A stretch of 64,000 bases of DNA, taken from Poindextera sp963706385 (GTDB lineage Bacteria > Pseudomonadota > Alphaproteobacteria > Caulobacterales > Caulobacteraceae). Location: positions 2,542,001 through 2,606,000 of the forward strand of contig OY970153.1 in the NCBI GenBank assembly GCA_963706385.1. The letters are read 5' to 3'. Made by a program: the position numbers and the translations under genes. Positions 20,818 to 30,179 of this stretch are shown here, piece by piece. The notes beneath the pieces were generated by a model, which worked only from the letters and a program-made list of their open reading frames with translations, was not told the origin of the DNA and did no database searches. Positions within the stretch are counted from its first letter, which is position 1, and the number at the start of each line of letters is the position of its first letter.

Positions 20818-21498
20818 ATGCGCATTCTGCTCGCCGAAGACGACGCCGACCTCTCGCGCCAGCTCAGACACGCCCTGGTCGACGCCGACTATGCGGTGGA
20901 CCATGCCGCCGACGGCGAGGAGGCCCACTTCTTGGGCGACACCGAACCCTACGACGCGATCATCCTCGATCTCGGCCTGCCCAAGATCGACGGCGTTTCG
21001 GTGCTGGAGCGCTGGCGGCGCGACGGCCGCGCGACCCCGGTGCTGATCCTGACCGCCCGGGGCGCCTGGAGCGACAAGGTGGCCGGGTTCGACGCCGGCG
21101 CCGACGACTATCTGACCAAACCGTTCCACACCGAGGAGCTGCTGGCCCGGCTGCGGGCGCTGTTGCGTCGCGCGGCCGGTCATGCGGCGGCGACGCTGTC
21201 GTGCGGAGGCTTGCGGCTCGATCCGCGCGCGGCCCGCGCCTCGGTCAACGGCGAGCCGCTGCGGCTGACCTCGCTCGAATACCGGCTCTTGCACTATCTG
21301 ATGATGCATCAGGGCCGGGTGATCGGCCGCACGGAGCTGGTCGAGCATCTGTACGATCAGGATTTCGACCGTGATTCCAACACCATAGAGGTGTTCGTCG
21401 GACGGCTGCGCAAGAAGATCGGGCCCGACCGGATCGAGACGGTGCGCGGCCTGGGCTACCGGTTGATCGCCCTGGAGGGCGAGGCGACGGGCTCGTGA
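20818..21498 (+). CDS. OmpR/PhoP-family response regulator (FeuP-like)
   Basis: 226 residues. The receiver domain has the acidic pair in LLAEDDADLS (~5-14), phospho-acceptor Asp ~51 in IILDLGLPKIDG, Thr/Ser ~79 in ILTARG and Lys ~101 in YLTKPF. The DNA-binding winged helix follows (LTSLEYRLLHYLMMHQGRVIGRTELVEHLYDQDFDRDSNTIEVFVGRLRKKI). ATG 20818 is chosen although the frame is open much further up. The stop overlaps the kinase gene as GTGA. The combination with a PhoQ-type kinase and the nearby cycHJKL-degP-glnE order suggests the FeuP branch, which in rhizobia is tied to iron uptake and osmoadaptation. Confidence 0.92.
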   Translation: MRILLAEDDADLSRQLRHALVDADYAVDHAADGEEAHFLGDTEPYDAIILDLGLPKIDGVSVLERWRRDGRATPVLILTARGAWSDKVAGFDAGADDYLTKPFHTEELLARLRALLRRAAGHAAATLSCGGLRLDPRAARASVNGEPLRLTSLEYRLLHYLMMHQGRVIGRTELVEHLYDQDFDRDSNTIEVFVGRLRKKIGPDRIETVRGLGYRLIALEGEATGS

Positions 21499-22880
21499 AC
21501 CTGGCGCGCCTCTGGCGTCCTTCGCTCTCTCGGCGGCTGGTTCTGCTGGCGGCGATCTGGAGCGTGGCGGTGCTCCTGGCCACCGGCGTGGCCATGACCG
21601 CCCTGTTCCAGCGCGAGGCGCTCGCCCGTTTCGACGACGGCCTGTTGGACACGGTCAACGGTCTCTACGCCGGCTCCAGCGTCGACGACGACGGAACGGT
21701 CGACGCTCCGCCGCTGACCGATTCGCGGGCCACGCGCGCCTATTCCGGCAAGTACTGGGAGATCGCCGAGCCCGCCGGCGGCAAGCTGCGCGCCCTGGTC
21801 CGCTCGCGCTCGCTGTGGGACAGCGCCCTGAGCGGTCCGCCGGACGGCCCGGCCGCGCTGATCGCGGCGGCGGGAAAGCCCTTGTATTACGACGCCGAAG
21901 GGCCGGTGCGCGAGCCGCTAAGGGCCGCCGCCCTGCTGGCCCGTCTGCCCGGCCGCGCCGCCCCGGTGATCTTCATGGCGGCCGAGGACCGCACGCCGGT
22001 GGACGCGGCCGCGCGCGGGTTCGCGGCGGTGACCGCCGCCGCCCTGGTGGCCTTGGGCCTGGGCTTGGTGCTGGCGGTGTTCATCCAGGTGCGGGTGGGG
22101 CTGGCGCCGCTGTTCGCGCTCAGGCGCGAGGTGGCGGCGGTGCGCACCGGCAAGACCGAGCGCCTGGCCGGAGACTACCCGTCGGAACTGAAACCCCTGG
22201 CCGAGGAGCTGAACGCCCTGGTGGCCCACGACCAGGAGGTGATGGAGCGCCAGCGCACCCACGTCGGCAACCTCGCCCACGCGCTGAAGACCCCGCTGAC
22301 GGTGATGCTGAGCGAGGCCGAACGCCAACCCGGACGCCTGGCCGAGGTGGTCACGCGCCAGGCCGAGGCCATGCGCGGCCAGGTCGACCATCATCTGCGC
22401 CGGGCCAGGGCCGCGGCCCGCCCGCAGGGCTTGCGCGAGCGCACGCCGGTCGCTCCGGTGCTGGAGGAGCTAGCCCACGCGCTGGAGCGCATCTTCCGCG
22501 ACCGGGGCATGGAGATCGACTGGCGCGCGAGCGAGGATATGATCTTCCAGGGCGAGCGTCAGGACCTGCTGGAGATCGTTGGCAACGTGCTCGAGAACGC
22601 CTGCAAGTACGGCGACGACCGGGTCCGCGCGGTGGCCGCCGCGGGCGAGGCGGGCCGGCTATTGCTGGTGATCGAGGACAACGGCCCGGGCCTGCCCGCC
22701 GAGCGCCGTCAGGAGGTGCTGAAGCGCGGGGCCAGGCTGGACGAATCGGCGCCCGGGTCGGGCCTTGGCCTGTCGATCGTCGACGAGCTGGCGCGCGCCT
22801 ACGGCGGCGCGGTGAGCCTGGAGGATTCGCCGCTCGGCGGCCTCAAGGTCAGTGTCGAATTGCCCCGCGCCGAGGTCTGA
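21495..22880 (+). CDS. PhoQ/FeuQ-like sensor histidine kinase
   Basis: 461 residues, GTG start overlapping the regulator stop by four bases. Two membrane helices (about 15-37 and 170-198) bracket a ~130-residue periplasmic sensor domain, followed by a HAMP-like segment. The H box is NLAHALKTPLTVML, the variant with K in place of R that marks the PhoQ/FeuQ branch. The N box is ENACKYG, G1 is EDNGPGLP and G2 is GSGLGLSIV. It should phosphorylate the response regulator encoded just upstream. The signal it senses is not evident from sequence. Confidence 0.9.
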   Translation: MNLARLWRPSLSRRLVLLAAIWSVAVLLATGVAMTALFQREALARFDDGLLDTVNGLYAGSSVDDDGTVDAPPLTDSRATRAYSGKYWEIAEPAGGKLRALVRSRSLWDSALSGPPDGPAALIAAAGKPLYYDAEGPVREPLRAAALLARLPGRAAPVIFMAAEDRTPVDAAARGFAAVTAAALVALGLGLVLAVFIQVRVGLAPLFALRREVAAVRTGKTERLAGDYPSELKPLAEELNALVAHDQEVMERQRTHVGNLAHALKTPLTVMLSEAERQPGRLAEVVTRQAEAMRGQVDHHLRRARAAARPQGLRERTPVAPVLEELAHALERIFRDRGMEIDWRASEDMIFQGERQDLLEIVGNVLENACKYGDDRVRAVAAAGEAGRLLLVIEDNGPGLPAERRQEVLKRGARLDESAPGSGLGLSIVDELARAYGGAVSLEDSPLGGLKVSVELPRAEV

Positions 22881-22951
22881 ATACGGTTCGCGATGCCTTA
22901 ACGGTCAGTTCGGCACTATCGCGGCGAATTCGGATGGAATCCAGGTTCGCG

Positions 22952-24289
22952 ATGCCACGACTGACAGATCAGCAGAGTTCGGTCATCGCCAACCTGTTCA
23001 CGGCGACGCCGGAAGCCGCCCTGCGCGAACTGGAGCAGGCGCTGTCCGGCGAGGTCGAACAGGGCGGGGCGCTGGCTCAGGTCCATGAGCTGATCGAGAA
23101 GGAAGCCAATGACCGCCGCGTGCGCGCCGCGGTGCTGGGCCCGGTGATCCCGCTGTGCCGACCTTCCGACCTCGGCGACATGCGCTTTTCCGGCGCGACC
23201 ATCCGCGGGATATGGTCCGGCCTGCGCGCGGCCCATCCGGAACGGGTCGCCGCCGCCGAGGCCGCCTGCCTCGACCATCGGGAAGGCGCGCGCGCGCGCG
23301 ATAAAATCTACGACGAGCTCTGCGTTCGCGCGGCCAAGGGCCTGCGTCGGGCCGATCCCGCCTTCGCGGCGGCGAGCCAGGCCCTGGCGGGCGCCGGCGA
23401 GGGCGCGACGGCGATGTTCGCCGGCTATCTTGACCTAGTCCCGCTGGCGCGCCCGGCGATCACCCAACTGCCCGAGTGGCTGGGCCGAATGAGCGACGAG
23501 CGCGCGGCGGTGGCGCGCCTGGCTTACAAGGATGCGGTCGCGCTGTCCGACGAGGCCGGCCCGCGGCTGATCGAGATGCTGCTGGCGCACCTGCCCGAGC
23601 CCTGGCGCATCCTGCGGATCCTCGCCGCGGTCGTGACCAGGGCCAACGACAATTATCTGGCGAGCTCGGAGCTGGAGCGGTTCGGCGGCTATATCCTCGG
23701 CGACATCGCCCGGCGGCTGGCCGCCGTCCGCGCTTTCGATCCCGACGACGGCCGCGAGGCCGGGGTCGAGGCGGCGGAGCATCTGCACGTGGCGGCCCAG
23801 GAACTCGCCGAATTCGAGATGATTCTGGAGCTCAGCCGCGACGGGCCGTGGGGCCGCCGCGTGGCCAAGGAGAAACGGACCCTGGCGGAACTGGCCGAGG
23901 CCCGCCTGGCAAAGATCGAAAAGGCCGTCGACCAGGCGTTGCCGCTGCGGATGGTCCGTTTTGGCAGGGGCTTGAAGGGCGCGCCCAGACTGACCACCGA
24001 TCCGGATCCCCGTCTGGTTCGACGGGCGCAGGGGCTGATGGGATTCTTCGACCGATCGCAGACCTCGGCCACCTCGTCCGGCTTCGGCGCGGCCCGCGCC
24101 AAGGTCGGTAAGAAGCTCGAGGCCCGCCTCGACCGATATGTCGAGGATCTGCTGGAGGCGATGCAGAACGTCGAGGCCGTCGACCTTGGCAGGATCCACG
24201 CCTATCTGGATATCGCCGCCAGCTTCATCGGCGATGTCCGCGGCGACAGGGCCGCCCAGCTCGTGCGGCGCCGGGCCGAAGCCGCCTGA
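22952..24289 (+). CDS. Unknown helical protein conserved in form with DUF2336-like proteins
   Basis: 445 residues, no signal peptide or membrane segment, mostly helical. It opens MPRLTDQQSSVIANLFTATP and contains repeated amphipathic helices such as LRELEQALSGEVEQG, WLGRMSDERAAVARLAYKDAV, IEMLLAHLPEPWRILRILAAV and RLDRYVEDLLEAMQNVEAV. I do not recognise a named family; the style resembles the DUF2336 proteins in this window but the repeats are less regular. ATG 22952 is used; ATG 22934 (adding MESRFA) is possible, with a GAATC overlapping it. It stands alone between the two-component operon and ccmI. No function is assigned. Confidence 0.7.
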   Translation: MPRLTDQQSSVIANLFTATPEAALRELEQALSGEVEQGGALAQVHELIEKEANDRRVRAAVLGPVIPLCRPSDLGDMRFSGATIRGIWSGLRAAHPERVAAAEAACLDHREGARARDKIYDELCVRAAKGLRRADPAFAAASQALAGAGEGATAMFAGYLDLVPLARPAITQLPEWLGRMSDERAAVARLAYKDAVALSDEAGPRLIEMLLAHLPEPWRILRILAAVVTRANDNYLASSELERFGGYILGDIARRLAAVRAFDPDDGREAGVEAAEHLHVAAQELAEFEMILELSRDGPWGRRVAKEKRTLAELAEARLAKIEKAVDQALPLRMVRFGRGLKGAPRLTTDPDPRLVRRAQGLMGFFDRSQTSATSSGFGAARAKVGKKLEARLDRYVEDLLEAMQNVEAVDLGRIHAYLDIAASFIGDVRGDRAAQLVRRRAEAA

Positions 24290-24347
24290 CCGGACCCATC
24301 GAACAGCGCCCTCGCGCGCTCAAGGTCTTTGGGTTAAGCACCGCGCC

Positions 24348-25448
24348 ATGATCGCCCTCTGGATCTCGGCCGCGCTGGTCTCGGCCGCCGCCGCCGCCCT
24401 GATCATCCATCGCGCCGCCCGCGCGGCCAGGGTCGGCGGCGCGGAGGATCCCGCTCTGGCCGTCTATCGCCGCCAACTCGCCGAGATCGACGATCTGTCC
24501 GACCACGGCCTGCTGCTCGCGGACGAACGCCGCTCGGCCCACGCCGAGGCCGCCCGCCGCCTGCTGGCCGCGGCGGATGAAAAGACCACGCCGGCGCCGG
24601 CGTCGACCCGCGGCGGGCGGCTGGCGGTCGCCGCCGTCGCCGCGATCGCGCCGCTGGCCGCGGTCGGTATCTATCTGGCGGTCGGCTCGCCCCTCGCCCC
24701 CGACCAGCCGTTCGCCCGCCGGCTGACCGCCTGGCGCGCCGCCGATCCCGCCACGCTCGGAGCTGATCAATTGGCCGCGGTGCTTCAGTTGATCGTCCGT
24801 GAACGGCCGAACGATCCTCAGGCCTATTTCTTCCTGTCGCGCGTCCAGACGGCCTCGGGCGATCCGTTTTCCGCCGCCCAGAGCCTTCAGGCCGCGCTGT
24901 CCCTGGCGCCGCGCCGCGCCGATCTGTGGACCGCGCTCGGCGAGACCGACATGGCCCAGGCCGAGGGCGAGATCACCGACGACGCGCTGAAGGCCTTCCG
25001 ACAGGCCGCCCAGGTCGATCCGTCCGCGCCCGCGTCGCGCTACTATCTGGCCCGCGCCAGGATCGCGGCCGGCGACGTGGCGGGCGGACTGGCCGACTGG
25101 CGGAGGCTGGACCACGGCCTGGCGCCCGCCGATCCTCGCCGCCAGGGGCTCGAGCAGGAGATCGCGGTGGTCGACAAGACCCATGCCTTGCCCCAGGGTT
25201 CGCCGGATCAGGCCGCCGAAACCTCGCGCGGCCAGCAGGGCTTCATCCGCGCGATGGTCGGCGCCCTGGCCGCGCGGCTCAAGGCCAATCCCGACGATCC
25301 GGCCGGCTGGGCTCGGCTGATCCGTTCCTACGCCGTGCTGGGCGACGAGTCCGACCGCGCCGCCGCCCTGGCCAAGGCGCGGGCGCTGTTTAAGCAAAGA
25401 CCCGCCGATCTGCGCCTGGTCGAACGAGCCGCATCGGGGCCGCAATAA
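24348..25448 (+). CDS. ccmI: Cytochrome c biogenesis protein CcmI (CycH)
   Basis: 366 residues. Two membrane helices (about 1-22, MIALWISAALVSAAAAALII, and 90-112) flank a cytoplasmic loop with the family pattern YRRQLAEIDDLSDHGLLLADE. The periplasmic C-terminal part is TPR-like (NDPQAYFFLSRVQTASGDPFSAAQSL, ADLWTALGETDMAQ, PDDPAGWARLIRSYAVLG). CcmI holds apocytochrome c and delivers it to the CcmF-CcmH haem ligation complex. It heads the ccmI-ccmE-ccmF-ccmH block equivalent to rhizobial cycHJKL. The frame is open upstream, but ATG 24348 gives the canonical membrane start. Confidence 0.92.
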   Translation: MIALWISAALVSAAAAALIIHRAARAARVGGAEDPALAVYRRQLAEIDDLSDHGLLLADERRSAHAEAARRLLAAADEKTTPAPASTRGGRLAVAAVAAIAPLAAVGIYLAVGSPLAPDQPFARRLTAWRAADPATLGADQLAAVLQLIVRERPNDPQAYFFLSRVQTASGDPFSAAQSLQAALSLAPRRADLWTALGETDMAQAEGEITDDALKAFRQAAQVDPSAPASRYYLARARIAAGDVAGGLADWRRLDHGLAPADPRRQGLEQEIAVVDKTHALPQGSPDQAAETSRGQQGFIRAMVGALAARLKANPDDPAGWARLIRSYAVLGDESDRAAALAKARALFKQRPADLRLVERAASGPQ

Positions 25449-25542
25449 TGATCTGGATCATGCAGCGCCCGCGGTTTTGGCGACAGCATCCAGCGCCCTC
25501 ATGGGGTAGGGTTTTGGACAGTCGTCAAAGGCCGGTCGCACG

Positions 25543-26028
25543 ATGAACATTCTGCCGAAATCCAGAAAGGCGCGTCGCCGCCTCGCCGTGATCGCCCTGG
25601 CCGCGCCGATCCTCGCCGCCGCCGCGGGCTTGACCCTTTACGCCATGCGCGACACCGTCTCGATGTTCTACTCGCCGGCTCAGGCCCACGCCGCGCACGT
25701 GCCGGCGGGCCGTCCGTTCCAGCTCGGCGGACTGGTGGCCAAGGGCAGCGTGGTCAAGCGGGCGGACGGCAGCGTCGATTTCGTGGTGATGGACCGCGCC
25801 GCCCGCGACCCGGTGGTCTATCGCGGCGACCTGCCGGACCTGTTCCGCGAGGGCCAGGGGGTGGTGACCAAGGGCGCCTACCGCGCCGACGGCGTGTTCG
25901 AGGCCAGCGAGGTGCTGGCCAAGCACGACGAGAAGTATATGCCCCGCGAGGTCACCCGCGCGCTCAAGGCCTCCGGCGAATGGCGCGGCGACGATCGGGT
26001 GTCCGGGCGCGCGGCGACGGAGCGTTGA
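25543..26028 (+). CDS. ccmE: Cytochrome c maturation haem chaperone CcmE (CycJ)
   Basis: 161 residues. After a basic tail (KSRKARRRL) comes one membrane anchor (~14-32, LAVIALAAPILAAAAGLTLY), then the periplasmic OB-fold domain (FRLGG-type FQLGGLVAKGSVVKR, VVMDRAARDPVVYRGDLPDLFREGQGVV). The haem-attachment motif is LAKHDEKYMP, with the covalently haem-binding His and the conserved Tyr four residues on. CcmE receives haem from CcmC and passes it to CcmF-CcmH. Its stop overlaps the ccmF start (TGATG). Confidence 0.96.
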   Translation: MNILPKSRKARRRLAVIALAAPILAAAAGLTLYAMRDTVSMFYSPAQAHAAHVPAGRPFQLGGLVAKGSVVKRADGSVDFVVMDRAARDPVVYRGDLPDLFREGQGVVTKGAYRADGVFEASEVLAKHDEKYMPREVTRALKASGEWRGDDRVSGRAATER

Positions 26029-28019
26029 TGACCGCGGAGCTCGGGTCCTTCGCTCTGGTGCTGGCGCTGGTCATGTCGCTGGCCCAGGCCGGGCTTTCGA
26101 TCGGCGGCCGGCTGCGCGGCTCGGGGGTTCTGGCCGGCGCCGGGGAAGGTGCGGCGGCGGGGGCGTTCCTCGGCGTGGCCCTCGCCTTCGCCGCGCTGAT
26201 GATCGCCTTCGTCACCTCGGATTTCTCGGTCGCCAACGTCGCCGAGAACTCGCACACCGCCAAGCCGCTGCTCTACAAGATCGCCGGCGTGTGGGGCAAT
26301 CACGACGGCTCGATGCTGCTCTGGTGCCTGGCCTTGACCGGGTTCGGCGCGGTGATCGCGCTGGGCGGCGACGGCTTGCCCGCCCGGCTGAAGGCGACGG
26401 CGGTGGCGAGCCAGGGGCTGCTGGGCGCGCTGTTTCTCGGCTACACGGTGTTCGCGTCCAACCCCCTGATGCGGCTGGCGCATCCGCCGGTCGAGGGGGC
26501 CTCGCTCAATCCGATCCTGCAGGACCCGTTCCTAGCCATCCATCCGCCGTTCCTCTACGCCGGCTACGTCGGCCTGTCGGTGGTCTATTCGCTGGCGGTG
26601 GCGGCTCTGATCGAGGGGCGGCTCGACGCGGCCTGGGCGCGCTGGGTCAGGCCCTGGGCGCTGGCGTCCTGGAGCCTTTTGACCATCGGCATCACCCTGG
26701 GCTCGTTCTGGGCCTATTACGAACTCGGCTGGGGCGGCTGGTGGGCGTGGGACCCGGTGGAGAACGCCAGCTTCATGCCCTGGCTGGCGGCAACCGCCCT
26801 GCTGCACTCGGCGGTGGTGACCGAAAAGCGCGGCGCGCTGGCGGCCTGGACCGTGTTCCTGGCCCTGATGGCCTTCACCTTCTCGATGCTGGGCGCGTTT
26901 CTGGTGCGCTCGGGCGTTCTGATGTCGGTGCATGCGTTCGCGGTCAATCCCAAGCGCGGCATGCTGCTGCTCAGCATCCTCGGGATCGCCGCGGGGTCGG
27001 GATTTGGCCTGTTCGCCTGGCGCGCGCCGAACCTGCCGCCGGGCGGCCTGTTCGCCCCGATCAGCCGCGAGACGGCGCTGGTGGTCAACAACCTGTTCAT
27101 TTCGGCGGCCGCCGCGACTGTGCTCTTGGGCACGCTCTATCCGCTGATCCGCCAGGCCCTGACCGGAGAGGTGGCCTCGTTCGGCGCTCCCTATTACGCG
27201 CTGACCTTCACGCCGCTGATGGCGGCGGTGCTGCTGATGCTGCCGATCGGACCGTTGCTGGCCTGGAAGCGGGCCGATCTTCTCGGCGCGCTCCAGCGGC
27301 TGTGGGCGGCGGGCCTCGTGGCGCTGGCGGCCGGCGGCGCGGTGCTGGCGATCAACCAGCCGCACAAGGCGCTGGCCGCGTTCGGCGTGGGGCTCGGGGT
27401 CTGGCTGGTCTGCGGCGCGATCGCCGAGCTGGCCGACCGGGGGCGGGCGGGCAAGGGGTCCGCCGGCGAGGCGCTGCGCCGCCTGCGCCGCCTGCCGCGC
27501 GGCGCTTGGGGCATGACGCTGGCGCACATCGGCATCGGCGTCTTCGTGATGGGCGCGGCGTTCGAGACCGCCTGGCGGGTGGAGGCGGCCAAGGTGATGG
27601 GCGTCGGCGACCGCCTGCCGCTGGGGGCCTTCGAGCTGAACCTGCGAAGCGTCGGCCCGCTCGATGGCCCGAACTATGCGGCCGAACGGGCGGTGATCAG
27701 CGTGACCAAGGCCGGCCGAGAGATCTGCCGCGCGACGCCGGCGCGGCGGTTCTATCCGGCGCAGCGCCAGACCACCTCCAAGGTGGCGATCTGTCCGCCC
27801 GGCGTCAGCGACATCTACATCGTGCTCGGCGAGCGTCGCGCGGGCCCGGCCGGCCGGCCGGTCTGGCTGGTGCGCGCCTATTGGAACCGATGGTCGCGGC
27901 TGATCTTCCTCGGCCCACTGCTGATGGCGCTGGGCGGGGCGGTCTCGCTGTCCGACCGGCGCCTGCGCTTCGGCCTGCCGCGGCGAGCCGCGCACATGGC
28001 GCTGGAGCCGGCGCAATGA
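26028..28019 (+). CDS. ccmF: Haem lyase subunit CcmF (CycK)
   Basis: 663 residues with about 14-15 membrane segments. The haem-handling WWD domain is GWGGWWAWDPVENASFMPWL (about residues 236-255), preceded by conserved FLAIHPPFLYAGYVG and followed by HSAVVTEKRGAL. A periplasmic loop and last helix close the protein (RLIFLGPLLMALGGAVSLSD). It attaches haem to apocytochrome c together with CcmH and CcmI. ATG 26028 is inside the TGATG junction with ccmE; the longer in-frame start is rejected. The stop overlaps the ccmH start as ATGA. Confidence 0.97.
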   Translation: MTAELGSFALVLALVMSLAQAGLSIGGRLRGSGVLAGAGEGAAAGAFLGVALAFAALMIAFVTSDFSVANVAENSHTAKPLLYKIAGVWGNHDGSMLLWCLALTGFGAVIALGGDGLPARLKATAVASQGLLGALFLGYTVFASNPLMRLAHPPVEGASLNPILQDPFLAIHPPFLYAGYVGLSVVYSLAVAALIEGRLDAAWARWVRPWALASWSLLTIGITLGSFWAYYELGWGGWWAWDPVENASFMPWLAATALLHSAVVTEKRGALAAWTVFLALMAFTFSMLGAFLVRSGVLMSVHAFAVNPKRGMLLLSILGIAAGSGFGLFAWRAPNLPPGGLFAPISRETALVVNNLFISAAAATVLLGTLYPLIRQALTGEVASFGAPYYALTFTPLMAAVLLMLPIGPLLAWKRADLLGALQRLWAAGLVALAAGGAVLAINQPHKALAAFGVGLGVWLVCGAIAELADRGRAGKGSAGEALRRLRRLPRGAWGMTLAHIGIGVFVMGAAFETAWRVEAAKVMGVGDRLPLGAFELNLRSVGPLDGPNYAAERAVISVTKAGREICRATPARRFYPAQRQTTSKVAICPPGVSDIYIVLGERRAGPAGRPVWLVRAYWNRWSRLIFLGPLLMALGGAVSLSDRRLRFGLPRRAAHMALEPAQ

Positions 28020-28465
28020 GGCTCCCGGCGGGCCTCGCGGCGCTGGCGGCGGTGTTCTGCCTGGCGGCGGCGGCCGATCCCGGCGACCGGTTGGCCGATC
28101 CCGGCCAGGAGGCGCGGGCGCGCGCGCTGTTCGAGCAAATCCGCTGCGTCGTCTGCCAGAACGAGTCGATCGACGATTCCGAGGCCGACCTGGCGCGCGA
28201 TCTTCGCCAGACCGTTCGCGGCCAGATCGCGGCTGGCCGCGACGACGCCGAGGTTCGCCGCTTCCTGGTTCAGCGCTACGGCGAATTCATCCTGCTGCGG
28301 CCTCGGTTTTCCGCCGCCAACGCCGTGGCCTGGCTCGCGCCCTTCGCGATCGTCCTGGCCGGCGGGGCGGTTCTATGGCTGCGCGCGCGCCGGCCCTCGC
28401 CTCCCGCCGACGAGCCCTTGACGCCGGAAGAGGAAGCCCGCCTCGCCCGACTTCGCGACGGCTGA
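28016..28465 (+). CDS. ccmH: Cytochrome c maturation protein CcmH (CycL)
   Basis: 149 residues. A signal peptide (MRLPAGLAALAAVFCLAAAA) is followed by the periplasmic thiol domain with the CVVCQNESIDDS motif (family LRCLVCQNQSI), then VRRFLVQRYGEFILLRP, a membrane helix (~101-123) and a short Pro/Glu-rich tail ending PEEEARLARL. CcmH reduces or holds apocytochrome thiols before haem ligation. It is a one-domain CcmH as in other alphaproteobacteria. No ccmG/dsbE lies between ccmF and ccmH, consistent with the rhizobial cycHJKL layout where that gene is elsewhere. Confidence 0.95.
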   Translation: MRLPAGLAALAAVFCLAAAADPGDRLADPGQEARARALFEQIRCVVCQNESIDDSEADLARDLRQTVRGQIAAGRDDAEVRRFLVQRYGEFILLRPRFSAANAVAWLAPFAIVLAGGAVLWLRARRPSPPADEPLTPEEEARLARLRDG

Positions 28466-28601
28466 ACGCCTGGCGAAGGTCAGGCCCTGGAAAACGCCTT
28501 GCGGAAGCCTCAAATCTACGCGCAAAGCAATGTCGCCGAACTCGCCGGCGGTTCCGCGCCGCGCGGGCCGGCATGTCGGCGCGACAAGGATCGAAGCGAA
28601 C

Positions 28602-30170
28602 ATGGCGACCATGAAGACCGGCTTTCTCATCGGCCTCGCCGCCGCGGGCGTCGCGGCCGCGGCGCTGGCGGGCGGCGGGGTGCGCTGGACCTCGACCGCC
28701 ACCCTGGGCGGCCACGGGCTGCCCCTGACCCGAGTCTCGACCAGCTCGATCTTCTCGCCGCCGCCCGGCGCGCCGCTGTCGTTCGCCGACATCTTCGAGC
28801 GCGTCTCCCCGGCGGTGGTGTCGATCGATGTCACCTCTCACATGGACGCGCGCGCGCTGCGCCAGATCCCCGGGTTCGAGAACTTCCCATTCAGCCTGCC
28901 GCCCGGCGGCAAGGGCGACGATGACGACGACGGCGGCTCGGGCGGTTCAGGCGGCGACAAGGGCCCCAAGGCCCAGTCTTCCGGCTCGGGTTTCTTCATC
29001 TCCACCGACGGCTATGTCGTCACTAACAATCACGTCGTCGAGAACGCCGAGGATATCAAGGTCACCCTGACCGACGGCCGCCAGCTGCCGGCCAAGATCA
29101 TCGGCCGCGACGAGGACACCGACCTGGCGGTGCTCAAGGTCCAGGGCTCGGGCTTTCCGTTCGTCAATTTCGAGAACTCGGCCAGGCCGCGGGTCGGCGA
29201 CTGGGTGCTGGCGGTCGGCAATCCCTACGGCCTGAACGGCACCGCCACCGCCGGGATCGTCTCGGCCTATGGGCGCAACATCGGCGACAACTTTGTCGAC
29301 TTCATCCAAATCGACGCGCCGATCAATCGCGGCAATTCCGGCGGGCCGACCTTCGACATCTATGGCCGGGTGATCGGGGTCAATTCGGCGATCTTCTCCC
29401 CCTCGGGCGGATCGGTCGGCATCGGCTTCGCCATTCCCGCCGACGTGGCCGACGCCATCACCAAGCAGTTGATCGGCGGCGGCAAGATCACCCGCGGCTA
29501 CCTCGGCGCGACCATCCAGGACGTGACCCCCGAGATTGCCGACAGCATGGGCATGAGCGGCAAGAAGGGCGCCCTGGTCGCCGACTTGGTGCCGGGCGGT
29601 CCGGCCCAGAAGTCCGGCGTGATGCCCGGCGACGTGGTGGTCGAGCTGAACGGCCATTCGGTGGGCGGCGCGACCGAACTGACCCGACTGGTCGCGGGCC
29701 AGCATCCCGGCGACACCTTGCATCTTTCGCTCCTGCGCAATGGCAAGCTCAAGACCGTCGACGTCACCTCGGGCATCCGTCCGCCGCCCAGCGAGATCGC
29801 GGCCAACAACAAAGGCGGCGAGGGTTCGGGTCCGACCTCGCCGCAGTCTCAGCACGCCGAACACCCCACCACGCTCGGCATGACGCTCGGCTCGCTGGAC
29901 GACGAGACGCGCGGCCGTCTGGGCCTGCCCGGAAACCTGCGCGGCGCGGCGGTGCTGGCGGTGAAGCCCTCGTCCGACGCCGGCGACAAGGGCTTGAAGG
30001 CCGGCGATGTCATCGTGCGCGCCGGCGACAGCGACATCGCCTCGCCGACCGACATGGTGGCGGCGGTGGCCGCCGCCAAGAAGGCCGGCCGAGGCAGCAT
30101 CCTGCTGGGCATCCATCGCGATGGCGTGACCCGCTTCGCGCCGGTCAAGATCGAAAGCCAGGACCGCTAG
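28602..30170 (+). CDS. degP: DegP/HtrA-family periplasmic serine protease
   Basis: About 522 residues. A signal-anchor or signal peptide (MKTGFLIGLAAAGVAAAALAGG) precedes an Asp/Gly-rich linker and a trypsin-like domain whose triad is His in TNNHVVENAED, Asp in DEDTDLAVLKV and Ser in GNSGGPTF. Two PDZ domains follow (GYLGATIQDVTPEIADSMG and RGAAVLAVKPSSDAGDKGL regions), with a variable Gly/Ser/Thr-rich linker between them. It degrades or refolds damaged envelope proteins. Position after ccmH is as in rhizobia (cycHJKL-degP). ATG 28602 has AAGGA about ten bases upstream; ATG 28611 and the upstream 28530 start are alternatives. Confidence 0.94.
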   Translation: MATMKTGFLIGLAAAGVAAAALAGGGVRWTSTATLGGHGLPLTRVSTSSIFSPPPGAPLSFADIFERVSPAVVSIDVTSHMDARALRQIPGFENFPFSLPPGGKGDDDDDGGSGGSGGDKGPKAQSSGSGFFISTDGYVVTNNHVVENAEDIKVTLTDGRQLPAKIIGRDEDTDLAVLKVQGSGFPFVNFENSARPRVGDWVLAVGNPYGLNGTATAGIVSAYGRNIGDNFVDFIQIDAPINRGNSGGPTFDIYGRVIGVNSAIFSPSGGSVGIGFAIPADVADAITKQLIGGGKITRGYLGATIQDVTPEIADSMGMSGKKGALVADLVPGGPAQKSGVMPGDVVVELNGHSVGGATELTRLVAGQHPGDTLHLSLLRNGKLKTVDVTSGIRPPPSEIAANNKGGEGSGPTSPQSQHAEHPTTLGMTLGSLDDETRGRLGLPGNLRGAAVLAVKPSSDAGDKGLKAGDVIVRAGDSDIASPTDMVAAVAAAKKAGRGSILLGIHRDGVTRFAPVKIESQDR

Positions 30171-30179
30171 AGGCCGCGC

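Noticed and set aside
22895..22940. Possible CtrA box upstream of the 22952 gene
   Set aside because: TTAA is followed at the correct distance by TTCG, too weak a match to report as a site.
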